Source: Muricea muricata
Lineage: Eukaryota; Cnidaria; Anthozoa; Malacalcyonacea; Plexauridae
Length of the DNA: 64,000 nt
Reading direction: 5' to 3'
NCBI GenBank assembly: GCA_963855995.1
Contig: OY979717.1
Location: 41,626,107-41,690,106 of the forward strand
Below the pieces are notes generated by a model. It had not been told where the DNA came from. It did not search any database and saw nothing but the letters and a program-made list of their open reading frames with translations. The position numbers and the translations under genes are program-made. Numbering within the stretch: the first letter of the stretch is position 1; the number at the start of each line of letters is the position of its first letter. Shown here in pieces: positions 50,245 to 61,372 of this stretch.

Positions 50245-53200
50245 GTTCACGACCTAACCGTCTGGAAAATACCGGTTCTCGTCCGATCACCGCAGTTAAA
50301 CTAGACTGGGCGGAGTTAGTACTTAAATGGGAGACCGCCTAGGAATACTTCGTGTCGTGAGCTCTACTTTTTCCCCTGTCATTGTTCCATTCTTCTATGA
50401 AATATCGAATTCATAGAGAAGCATATTCTATTAAAACACACATGTTCACGACCATACCGTCTGAAGAATACCGGTTCTCGTCCGATCACCGCAGTTAAAT
50501 TAGACTGGGCGGAGTTAGTACTTGGATGGGAGACCGCTTAGGAATACTTCGTGTCGTGAGCTCTGTTTTTCCCGTGTCATCGTTCTATTCTTCTATGAAA
50601 TATCGAATTCATAGAGAAGCATGATCTTAGAAAGCACAGATGTTCACGACCATACCGTCTGGAAAATACCGGTTCTCGTCCGATAACCGCAGTTGAACTA
50701 GACTGGGCGGAGTTAGAACTTGGATGGGAGACCGCTTAGGAATACTTCGTGTGGTGAGCTCTGTTTTTTCCCCTGTCATCGTTCTTATCTTTTGCGAAAC
50801 ATCGAAATGAATGAGAAGCATATTCTTTTAACGCACACATGTTCACGACCATACCATCTATAAATTACCGGTTCTCGTCCGATCACCGCAGTTAAACTAG
50901 ACTGGGCGGAGTTAGTACTTCGATGGGAGACCGGCTAGGAATACTTCGTGTCGTGAGTTCTGTTTTTTCCCCTGTCATCGTTCTTATCTTTTGCGAAACA
51001 TCGAAATGAATGAGAAGCATATTCTTTTAACGCACACATGTTCAGGACCATACCGTCTGGAAAATACCGGTTCTCGTCCGATCACCGCATTTAAACTAGA
51101 CTGGGCGGAGTTAGTACTTGGATGGGAGACCGCCTAGGAATACTTCGTGTCGTGAGCTCTGCTTTTTCCCCTGTCACTGTTCTATTCTTCTATGAAATAT
51201 CGAATTCATAGAGAAGCATATTCTTGTAAAACACACATGTTCACGACCATACCGTTTGGAAAATACCGGTTCTCGTCCGATCACCGCAGTTAAACTAGAC
51301 TGGGCGGAGTTAGTACTTGGATGGGAGACCGCTTAGGAATACTTCGTGTCGTGAGCTCTGTTTTTCCCGTGTCATCGTTCTATTCTTCTATGAAATATCG
51401 AATTCATAGAGAAGCATGATCTTGTAAAGCACAGATGTTCACGACCATACCGTCTGGAAAATACCGGTTCTCGTCCGATCACCGCAGTTAAACTAGACTG
51501 GGCGGAGTTAGTACTTGGATGGGAGACCGCCTAGGAATACTTCGTGTGGTGAGCTCTGTTTTTTCCCCGGTCATCGTTCTTATCTTTTGCGAAACATCGA
51601 AATGAATGAGAAGCATATTCTTTTAACGCACACATGTTCACGACCTAACCGTCTGGAAAATACCGGTTCTCGTCCGATCACCGCAGTTAAACTAGACTGG
51701 GCGGAGTTAGTGCTTGGATGGGAGACCGCCTAGGAATACTTCGTGTCGTGAGCTCTGTTTTTTCTCCAGTCATCGTTCTATTCTTCTATGAAATATCGAA
51801 TTCATACAGAAGCATATTCTTGTGAAGCACAGATGTTCACGACCATACCGTTTGGAAAATACCGGTTCCAGTCCGACCACCGCAGTTAAACTAGACTGGA
51901 CGGAGTTAATACTAGGATGGGAGACCGCCTAGGAATACTTCGTGTCGTGAGCTCTGCTTTTTCCCCTGTCATCGTTCTTATCTTTTGCGAAAAATCGAAA
52001 TGAATGAGAAGCATATTCTTTTAACGGACACATGTTCACGACCATACCGTCTGGAAAATACCGGTTCTCGTCCGATCACCGCAGTTAAACAAGACTGGGC
52101 GGAGTTAGTACTTGGATGGGAGACCGCTTAGGAATACTTCGTGTCGTGAGCTCTGTTTTTCCCGTGTCATCGTTCTATTCTTCTATGAAATATCGAATTC
52201 ATAGAGAAGCATGATCTTGTAAGCACAGATGTTCACGACCATACCGTCTGGAAAATACCGGTTCTCGTCCGATCACCGCATTTAAACTAGACTGGGCGGA
52301 GTTAGTACTTGGATGGGAGACCGCCTAGGAATACTTCGTGTCGTGAGCTCTGCTTTTTCCCCTGTCACTGTTCTATTCTTCTATGAAATATCGAATTCAT
52401 AGAGAAGCATATTCTTGTAAAACACACATGTTCACGACCATACCGTCTGGAAAATACCGGTTCTCGTCCGATCACCGCAGTTAAACTAGACTGGGCGGAG
52501 TTAGTACTTGGATGGGAGACCGCTTTGGAATACTTCGTGTCGTGAGCTCTGTTTTTCCCGTGTCATCGTTCTATTCTTCTATGAAATATCGAATTCATAG
52601 AGAAGCATGATCTATTAAAGCACAGATGTTCACGACCATACCGTCTGGAAAATACCGGTTCTCGTCCGATCACCGCAGTTAAACTAGACTGGGCGGAGTT
52701 AGTACTTGGATGGGAGACCGCCTAGGAATACTTCGTGTGGTGAGCTCTGTTTTTTCCCCTGTCATCGTTCTTATCTTTTGCGAAACATCGAAATGAATGA
52801 GAAGCATATTCTTTTAACGCACACATGTTCACGACCTAACCGTCTGGAAAATACCGGTTCTCGTCCGATCACCGCAGTTAAACTAGACTGGGCGGAGTTA
52901 GTACTTGGATGGGAGACCGCCTAGGAATACTTCGTGTCGTGAGCTCTACTTTTTCCCCTGTCATTGTTCTATTCTTCTATGAAATATCGAATTTATAGAG
53001 AAGCATATTCTTGTAAAACACACATGTTCACGACCATACCGTCTGGAGAATACCGGTTCTCGTCCGATCACCGCAGTTAAATTAGACTGGGCGGAGTTAG
53101 TACTTGGATGGGAGACCGCTTAGGAATACTTCGTGTCGTGAGCTCTGTTTTTCCCGTGTCATCGTTCTATTCTTCTACGAAATATCGAATTCATAGAGAA

Positions 53201-54334
53201 GCATGATCTTAGAAAGCAAATGTTCACGACCATACCGTCTGGAAAATACCGGTTCTCGTCCGATCACCGCAGTTGAACTAGACTGGGCGGAGTTAGTACT
53301 TGGATGGGAGACCGCTTAGGAATACTTCGTGTGGTGAGCTCTGTTTTTTCCGCTGTCATCGTTCTTATCTTTTGCGAAACATCGAAATGAATGAGAAGCA
53401 TATTCTTTTAACGCACACATGTTCACGACCATACCATCTATAAATTACCGGTTCTCGTCCGATCACCGCAGTTAAATTAGACTGGGCGGAGTTAGTACTT
53501 GGATGGGAGACCGCCTAGGAATACTTCGTTTCGTGAGCTATGTTTTTTCCCGGGTCATCGTTCTATCCTTCTATAAAATATCGAATTCATAGAGAAGCAT
53601 ATTCTTGTAAACCACACATGTTCACGACCATACCGTTTGGAAAATACCGGTTCCAGTCCGACCACCGCAGTTAAACTAGACTGGACGGAGTTAATACTAG
53701 GATGGGAGACCGCCTAGGAATACTTCGTGTCGTGAGCTCTGCTTTTTCCCCTGTCATCGTTCTTATCTTTTGCGAAAAATCGAAATGAATGAGAAGCATA
53801 TTCTTTTAACGGACACATGTTCACGACCATACCGTCTGGAAAATACCGGTTCTCGTCCGATCACCGCAGTTAAACAAGACTGGGCGGAGTTAGTACTTGG
53901 ATGGGAGACCGCCTAGGAATACTTCGTGTCGTGAGCTCTGCTTTTTCCCCTGTCACTGTTCTATTCTTCTATGAAATATCGAATTCATAGAGAAGCATAT
54001 TCTTGTAAAACACACATGTTCACGACCATACCGTTTGGAAAATACCGGTTCTCGTCCGATCACCGCAGTTAAACTAGACTGGGCGGAGTTAGTACTTAGA
54101 TGGGAGACCGCTTAGGAATACTTCGTGTCGTGAGCTCTGTTTTTTCCGTGTCATCGTTCTATTCTTCTACGAAATATCGAATTCATAGAGAAGCATGATC
54201 TTAGAAAGCACAGATGTTCACGACCATACCGTCTGGAAAATACCGGTTCTCGTCCGATCACCGCAGTTGAACTAGACTGGGCGGAGTTAGTACTTGGATG
54301 GGAGACCGCTTAGGAATACTTCGTGTCGTGAGCT
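50245..54334 (+). rRNA. 5S: 5S rRNA genes, block 17 (21 copies), rearranged third copies
   Basis: Starts: 50245, 50444, 50642, 50841, 51040, 51239, 51437, 51636, 51835, 52034, 52231, 52430, 52628, 52827, 53026, 53222, 53421, 53620, 53819, 54018, 54216. 50245-50841 repeat 46669-47265 at 3,576 bp, one unit less than the 3,775-bp offset. 51239-51636 repeat at 52430-52827 (offset 1,191), and 51835-52034 repeat at 53620-53819 (offset 1,785). 51040 and 52231 share CGCATTTAAAC in the A box. The spacer before 53222 has lost two or three bases (AAGCAAATG). 50245 has ACTTAAATGGG. Confidence 0.94.
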
Positions 54335-54347
54335 CTGTTTTTTCCCC

Positions 54348-55398
54348 TGTCATCGTTCTTATCTTTTGCGAAACATCGAAATGAATGAGAAGCATATTCT
54401 TTTAACGCACACATTTTCACGACCATACCATCTATAAATTACCGGTTCTCGTCCGATCACCGCAGTTAAACTAGACTGCGCGGAGTTAGTACTTCGATGG
54501 GAGACCGGCTAGGAATACTTCGTGTCGTGAGCTCTGTTTTTTCCCCTGTCATCGTTCTTATCTTTTGCGAAACATCGAAATGAATGAGAACCATATTCTT
54601 TTAACGCACACATGTTCACGACCACACCATCTATAAATTACCGGTTCTCGTCCGATCACCGCAGTTAAACTAGACTGGGCGGAGTTAGTACTTGGATGGG
54701 AGACCGCCTAGGAATACTTCGAGTCGTGAACTCTGTTTTTTCCCGGGTCATCGTTCTATTCTTCTATGAAATATCGAATTCATACAAAAGCATATTCTTG
54801 TGAAGCACAGATGTTCACGACCATATCGTCTGGAAAATACCGGTTCTCGTCCAACCACCGCAGTTAAACTAGACTGGACGGAGTTAGTACTAGGATGGGA
54901 GACCGCCTAGGAATACTTCGTGTCGTGAGTTCTGTTTTTTCCCCTGTCATCGTTCTTATCTTTTGCGAAACATCGAAATGAATGAGAAGCATATTCTTTT
55001 AACGCATACATGTTCAGGACCATACCGTCTGGAAAATACCGGTTCTCGTCCGATCACCGCAGTTAAACTAGACTGGGCGGAGTTAGTACTTGGATGGAAG
55101 ACCGCCTAGGAATACTTCGTGTCGTGAGCTCTGCTTTTTCCCCTGTCATTGTTCTATTCTTCTATGAAATATCGAATTGATAGAGAAGCATATTCTTGTA
55201 AAACACACATGTTCACGACCATACCATCTGGAAAATACCGGTTCACGTCCGATCACCGCAGTTAAACTAGACTGGGCGGAGTTAGTACTTGGATGGGAGA
55301 CCGCCTAGGAATACTTCGTGTCGTGAGCTCTGTTTTTCCCGTGTCATCGTTCTGTTCTTCTATGAAATATCGAATTCATAGAGAAGCATGATCTTGTA
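54348..55398 (+). repeat. Higher-order repeat, 1,391-bp offset, left copy
   Basis: Matches 55,739-56,789, including the shared ACATTTTCACG, GAACCAT, ACCACACC and CGCATACATG marks. The next unit (55408) is missing from the right copy. Confidence 0.85.
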
Positions 55399-55725
55399 AG
55401 CACAGATGTTCACGACCATACCGTCTGGAAAATACCGGTTCTCGTCCGATCACCGCAGTTAAACTAGACTGGGCGGAGTTAGTACTTGGATGGGAGACCG
55501 CCTAGGAATACTTCGTGTCGTGAGCTCCGCTTTTTCCCATGTCATTGTTCTATTCTTCTATGAAATATCGAATTCATAAAGAAGCATATTCTTGTAAAAC
55601 ACACATGTTCACGACCATACTGTCTGGAACATACCGGTTCTCGTCCGATCACCGCAGATAAACTAGACTGGGCGGAGTTAGTACTTGGATGGGAGACCGC
55701 CTAGGAATACTTCGTGTGGTGAGCT
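54415..55725 (+). rRNA. 5S: 5S rRNA genes, block 18 (7 copies), left copy of the 1,391-bp segment
   Basis: Starts: 54415, 54614, 54813, 55012, 55211, 55408, 55607. 54415 begins with T (ACATTTTCACG), has GACTGCGCGG and the C-box double change. 54614 has ACCACACCATC and an upstream GAACCAT. 55012 begins GTTCAGGACC and has GGAAGACC. 55607 has CTGTCTGGAACATACC and GCAGATAAAC. Confidence 0.94.
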
Positions 55726-55738
55726 CTGTTTTTTCCCG

Positions 55739-56789
55739 TGTCATCGTTCTTATCTTTTGCGAAACATCGAAATGAATGAGAAGCATATTCTTTTAACGCA
55801 CACATTTTCACGACCATACCATCTATAAATTACCGGTTCTCGTCCGATCACCGCAGTTAAACTAGACTGGGCGGAGTTAGTACTTCGATGGGAGACCGGC
55901 TAGGAATACTTCGTGTCGTGAGCTCTGTTTTTTCCCCTGTCATCGTTCTTATCTTTTGCGAAACATCGAAATGAATGAGAACCATATTCTTTTAACGCAC
56001 ACATGTTCACGACCACACCATCTATATATTACCGGTTCTCGTCCGATCACCGCAGTTAAACTAGACTGGGCGGAGTTAGTACTTGGATGGGAGACCGCCT
56101 AGGAATACTTCGTGTCGTGAACTCTGTTTTTTCCCGGGTCATCGTTCTATTCTTCTATGAAATATCGAATTCATACAAAAGCATATTCTTGTGAAGCACA
56201 GATGTTCACGACCATATCGTCTGGAAAATACCGGTTCTCGTCCAACCACCGCAGTTAAACTAGACTGGACGGAGTTAGTACTAGGATGGGAGACCGCCTA
56301 GGAATACTTTGTGTCGTGAGTTCTGTTTTTTCCCCTGTCATCGTTCTTATCTTTTGCGAAACATCGAAATGAATGAGAAGCATATTCTTTTAACGCATAC
56401 ATGTTCAGGACCATACCGTCTGGAAAATACCGGTTCTCGTCCGATCACCGCAGTTAAACTAGACTGGGCGGAGTTAGTACTTGGATGGAAGACCGCCTAG
56501 GAATACTTCGTGTCGTGAGCTCTGCTTTTTCCCCTGTCATTGTTCTATTCTTCTATGAAATATCGAATTGATAGAGAAGCATATTCTTGTAAAACACACA
56601 TGTTCACGGCCATACCATCTGGAAAATACCGGTTCACGTCCGATCACCGCAGTTAAACTAGACTGGGCGGAGTTAGTACTTGGATGGGAGACCGCCTAAG
56701 AATACTTCGTGTCGTGAGCTCTGTTTTTCCCGTGTCATCGTTCTGTTCTTCTATGAAATATCGAATTCATAGAGAAGCATGATCTTGTA
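55739..56789 (+). repeat. Higher-order repeat, 1,391-bp offset, right copy
   Basis: Second copy of 54,348-55,398. The spacer at its right end joins GATCTTGTAA to AACACACATG, a hybrid of two spacer subtypes. Confidence 0.85.
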
Positions 56790-57712
56790 AAACACACATG
56801 TTCACGACCATACTGTCTGGAACATACCGGTTCTCGTCCGATCACCGCAGATAAACTAGACTGGGCGGAGTTAGTACTTGGATGGGAGACCGCCTAGGAA
56901 TACTTCGTGTGGTGAGCTCTGTTTTTTCCCGTGTCATCGTTCTTATCTTTTGCGAAACATCGAAATGAATGAGAAGCATATTCTTTTAACGCACACATGT
57001 TCACGACCATACCATCTATAAATTACCGGTTCTCGTCCGATCACCGCAGTTAAATTAGACTGGGCGGAGTTAGTACGTGGATGGGAGACCGCCTAGGAAT
57101 ACTTCGTATCGTGAGCTATGTTTTTTCCCGGGTCATCGTTCTATTCTTCTATAAAATACCGAATTCATAGAGAAGCATATTCTTGTAAAACACACATGTT
57201 CACGACCATACCGTCTTGAAAATACCGGTTCTCGTCCGATCACCGCAGTTAAATTAGACTGGGCGAAGTTAGTACTTGGATGGGAGACCGCTTAGGAATA
57301 CTTCGTGTCGTGAGCTCTGTTTTTCCCGTGTCATCGTTCTATTCTTCTATGAAATATCGAATTCATAAAGAAGCATGATCTGGTAAAGCACAGATGTTCA
57401 CAACCATACCGTCTGGAACATACCGGTTCTCGTCCGACCACCGCAGTTAAACTAGACTGGACGGAGTTAGTACTAGGATGGGAGACCGCCTAGGAAAACT
57501 TCGTGTCGTGAGTTCTGTTTTTCCCCTGTCATCGTTCTTATCTTTTGCGAAACATCGAAATGAATGAGAAGCATATTCTTTTGACGCACACATGTTCACG
57601 ACCATGCCGTCTGGAAAATACTGGTTCTCGTCCGATCACCGCAGTTAAACTAGACTGGGCGGAGTTAGTACTTGGATGGGAGACCGCCTAGGAATACTTC
57701 GTGTCGTGAGCT
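55806..57712 (+). rRNA. 5S: 5S rRNA genes, block 19 (10 copies)
   Basis: Starts: 55806, 56005, 56204, 56403, 56602, 56800, 56999, 57198, 57396, 57594. 55806-56602 repeat 54415-55211 at 1,391 bp. 56800 repeats 55607 at 1,193 bp, so the unit matching 55408 has been lost. 56602 has CACGGCCATACC, 56999 has GTACGTGG and TTCGTATCG, 57396 begins GTTCACAACC and has GGAAAACTTCG, and 57594 carries the CATGCC/TACTGG allele. Confidence 0.94.
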
Positions 57713-58816
57713 ATGCTTTTTTCCCTGTCATTGTTCTATTCTTCTATGAAATATCGAATTCATAGAGAAGCATATTCTTGTAAAACACACATGTTCACGA
57801 CCATACCGTCTGGAAAATACCGGTTCTCGTCCGATCACCGCAGTTAAACTAGTTTGGGCGGAGTTAGTACTTGGATGGGAGACCGCCTAGGAATACTTCG
57901 TGTGGTGAGCTCTGTTTTTTCCCGTGTCATCGTTCTTATCTTTTGCGAAACATCGAAATGAATGAGAAGCATATTCTTTTAACGCACACATGTTCACGAC
58001 CATACCATCTATAAATTACCGGTTCTCGTCCGATCACCGCAGTTAAATTAGACTGGGCGGAGTTAGTACTTGGATGGGAGACCGCCTAGGAATACTTCGT
58101 GTCGTGAGCTATGTTTTTTCCCGGCTCATCGTTCTATTCTTCTATAAAATATCGAAATCATAGAGAAGCATATTCTTGTAAACCACACATGTTCACGACC
58201 ATACCGTCTGGAAAATACCGGTTCTCGTCTGATCACCGCAGTTAAACTAGACCGGGCGGAGTTAGTACTTGGATGGGAGACCGCTTAGGAATACTTCGTG
58301 TCGTGAGCTCTGTTTTTTCCCGGGTCATCGTTCTATTCTTCTATGAAATATCGAATTCATACAGAAGCATATTCTTATGAAGCACAGATGTTCACGACCA
58401 TACCGTCTGGAAAATACCGGTTCTCGTCCGATCACCGCAGTTAAACTAGACTGGGCGGAGTTAGTACTTGGATGGGAGACCGCCTAAAAATACTTCGTGT
58501 CGTGAGCTCTGTTTTTTCCCGTGTCATCGTTCTTATCTTTTTCGAAAACTCGAAATGAATGAGAAGCATATTCTTTTAACGCACACATGTTCACGACCAT
58601 ACTAACTATAAATTACCGGTTCTCGTCCGATGACCGCAGTTAAACTAGACTGGGCGGAGTTAGTACTTGGATGGGAGACCGCCTAGGAATACTTCGTGTC
58701 GTGAACTCTGTTTTTTCCCGGGTCATCGTTCTATTCTTCTATGAAATATCGAATTCATACAGAAGCATATTCTTTTGAAGCACAGATGTTCACGACCACA
58801 CCGTCTGGAAAATACC
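57623..58816 (+). repeat. 1,194-bp six-gene module, copy 1 of 3
   Basis: Begins after ACTGG (T at 57622), which is ACCGG in the later copies. Contains exactly six units of 199 bp. Confidence 0.93.
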
Positions 58817-60010
58817 GGTTCTCGTCCGATCACCGCAGTTAAACTAGACTGGGCGGAGTTAGTACTTGGATGGGAGACCGCCTAGGAATACTTCGTGTCG
58901 TGAGCTATGCTTTTTTCCCTGTCATTGTTCTATTCTTCTATGAAATATCGAATTCATAGAGAAGCATATTCTTGTAAAACACACATGTTCACGACCATAC
59001 CGTCTGGAAAATACCGGTTCTCGTCCGATCACCGCAGTTAAACTAGTTTGGGCGGAGTTAGTACTTGGATGGGAGACCGCCTAGGAATACTTCGTGTGGT
59101 GAGCTCTGTTTTTTCCCGTGTCATCGTTCTTATCTTTTGCGAAACATCGAAATGAATGAGAAGCATATTCTTTTAACGCACACATGTTCACGACCATACC
59201 ATCTATAAATTACCGGTTCTCGTCCGATCACCGCAGTTAAATTAGACTGGGCGGAGTTAGTACTTGGATGGGAGACCGCCTAGGAATACTTCGTGTCGTG
59301 AGCTATGTTTTTTCCCGGCTCATCGTTCTATTCTTCTATAAAATATCGAAATCATAGAGAAGCATATTCTTGTAAACCACACATGTTCACGACCATACCG
59401 TCTGGAAAATACCGGTTCTCGTCTGATCACCGCAGTTAAACTAGACCGGGCGGAGTTAGTACTTGGATGGGAGACCGCTTAGGAATACTTCGTGTCGTGA
59501 GCTCTGTTTTTTCCCGGGTCATCGTTCTATTCTTCTATGAAATATCGAATTCATACAGAAGCATATTCTTATGAAGCACAGATGTTCACGACCATACCGT
59601 CTGGAAAATACCGGTTCTCGTCCGATCACCGCAGTTAAACTAGACTGGGCGGAGTTAGTACTTGGATGGGAGACCGCCTAAAAATACTTCGTGTCGTGAG
59701 CTCTGTTTTTTCCCGTGTCATCGTTCTTATCTTTTTCGAAAACTCGAAATGAATGAGAAGCATATTCTTTTAACGCACACATGTTCACGACCATACTAAC
59801 TATAAATTACCGGTTCTCGTCCGATGACCGCAGTTAAACTAGACTGGGCGGAGTTAGTACTTGGATGGGAGACCGCCTAGGAATACTTCGTGTCGTGAAC
59901 TCTGTTTTTTCCCGGGTCATCGTTCTATTCTTCTATGAAATATCGAATTCATACAGAAGCATATTCTTTTGAAGCACAGATGTTCACGACCACACCGTCT
60001 GGAAAATACC
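58817..60010 (+). repeat. 1,194-bp six-gene module, copy 2 of 3
   Basis: Directly follows copy 1 at an exact 1,194-bp spacing; every gene allele and spacer is in the same order. Confidence 0.93.
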
Positions 60011-61232
60011 GGTTCTCGTCCGATCACCGCAGTTAAACTAGACTGGGCGGAGTTAGTACTTGGATGGGAGACCGCCTAGGAATACTTCGTGTCGTGAGCT
60101 ATGCTTTTTTCCCTGTCATTGTTCTATTCTTCTATGAAATATCGAATTCATAGAGAAGCATATTCTTGTAAAACACACATGTTCACGACCATACCGTCTG
60201 GAAAATACCGGTTCTCGTCCGATCACCGCAGTTAAACTAGTTTGGGCGGAGTTAGTACTTGGATGGGAGACCGCCTAGGAATACTTCGTGTGGTGAGCTC
60301 TGTTTTTTCCCGTGTCATCGTTCTTATCTTTTGCGAAACATCGAAATGAATGAGAAGCATATTCTTTTAACGCACACATGTTCACGACCATACCATCTAT
60401 AAATTACCGGTTCTCGTCCGATCACCGCAGTTAAATTAGACTGGGCGGAGTTAGTACTTGGATGGGAGACCGCCTAGGAATACTTCGTGTCGTGAGCTAT
60501 GTTTTTTCCCGGCTCATCGTTCTATTCTTCTATAAAATATCGAAATCATAGAGAAGCATATTCTTGTAAACCACACATGTTCACGACCATACCGTCTGGA
60601 AAATACCGGTTCTCGTCTGATCACCGCAGTTAAACTAGACCGGGCGGAGTTAGTACTTGGATGGGAGACCGCTTAGGAATACTTCGTGTCGTGAGCTCTG
60701 TTTTTTCCCGGGTCATCGTTCTATTCTTCTATGAAATATCGAATTCATACAGAAGCATATTCTTATGAAGCACAGATGTTCACGACCATACCGTCTGGAA
60801 AATACCGGTTCTCGTCCGATCACCGCAGTTAAACTAGACTGGGCGGAGTTAGTACTTGGATGGGAGACCGCCTAAAAATACTTCGTGTCGTGAGCTCTGT
60901 TTTTTCCCGTGTCATCGTTCTTATCTTTTTCGAAAACTCGAAATGAATGAGAAGCATATTCTTTTAACGCACACATGTTCACGACCATACTAACTATAAA
61001 TTACCGGTTCTCGTCCGATGACCGCAGTTAAACTAGACTGGGCGGAGTTAGTACTTGGATGGGAGACCGCCTAGGAATACTTCGTGTCGTGAACTCTGTT
61101 TTTTCCCGGGTCATCGTTCTATTCTTCTATGAAATATCGAATTCATACAGAAGCATATTCTTTTGAAGCACAGATGTTCACGACCACACCGTCTGGAAAA
61201 TACCGGTTCTCGTCCGATCACCGCAGTTAAAC
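60011..61232 (+). repeat. 1,194-bp six-gene module, copy 3 of 3
   Basis: Third consecutive copy; identity runs to 61,232, where AAACTAG becomes AAACAAG. Confidence 0.93.
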
Positions 61233-61372
61233 AAGACTGGGCGGAGTTAGTACTTGGATGGGAGACCGCCTAGGAATACTTCGTGTCGTGTGCTCTGTTT
61301 TTCCCGTGTCATCGTTCTATTCTTCTATGAAATATCGAATTCATAGAGAAGCATGATCTTGTAAGCACAGAT

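Larger units (their letters stand above)
57793..61294 (+). rRNA. 5S: 5S rRNA genes, block 20 (18 copies), three copies of a six-gene module
   Basis: Starts, copy 1: 57793, 57992, 58191, 58390, 58589, 58788; copy 2: 58987, 59186, 59385, 59584, 59783, 59982; copy 3: 60181, 60380, 60579, 60778, 60977, 61176. In order, the six genes carry AACTAGTTTGGG; CATCTATAAATT with AAATTAG; CTGATCACC with GACCGGG and CCGCTTAGG; consensus with CCTAAAAATAC; ACTAACTATAAATT with GATGACCGC; and ACCACACCGTC. The three copies look identical by eye until 61233, where the last gene switches to AAACAAGACTGG. Confidence 0.95.
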
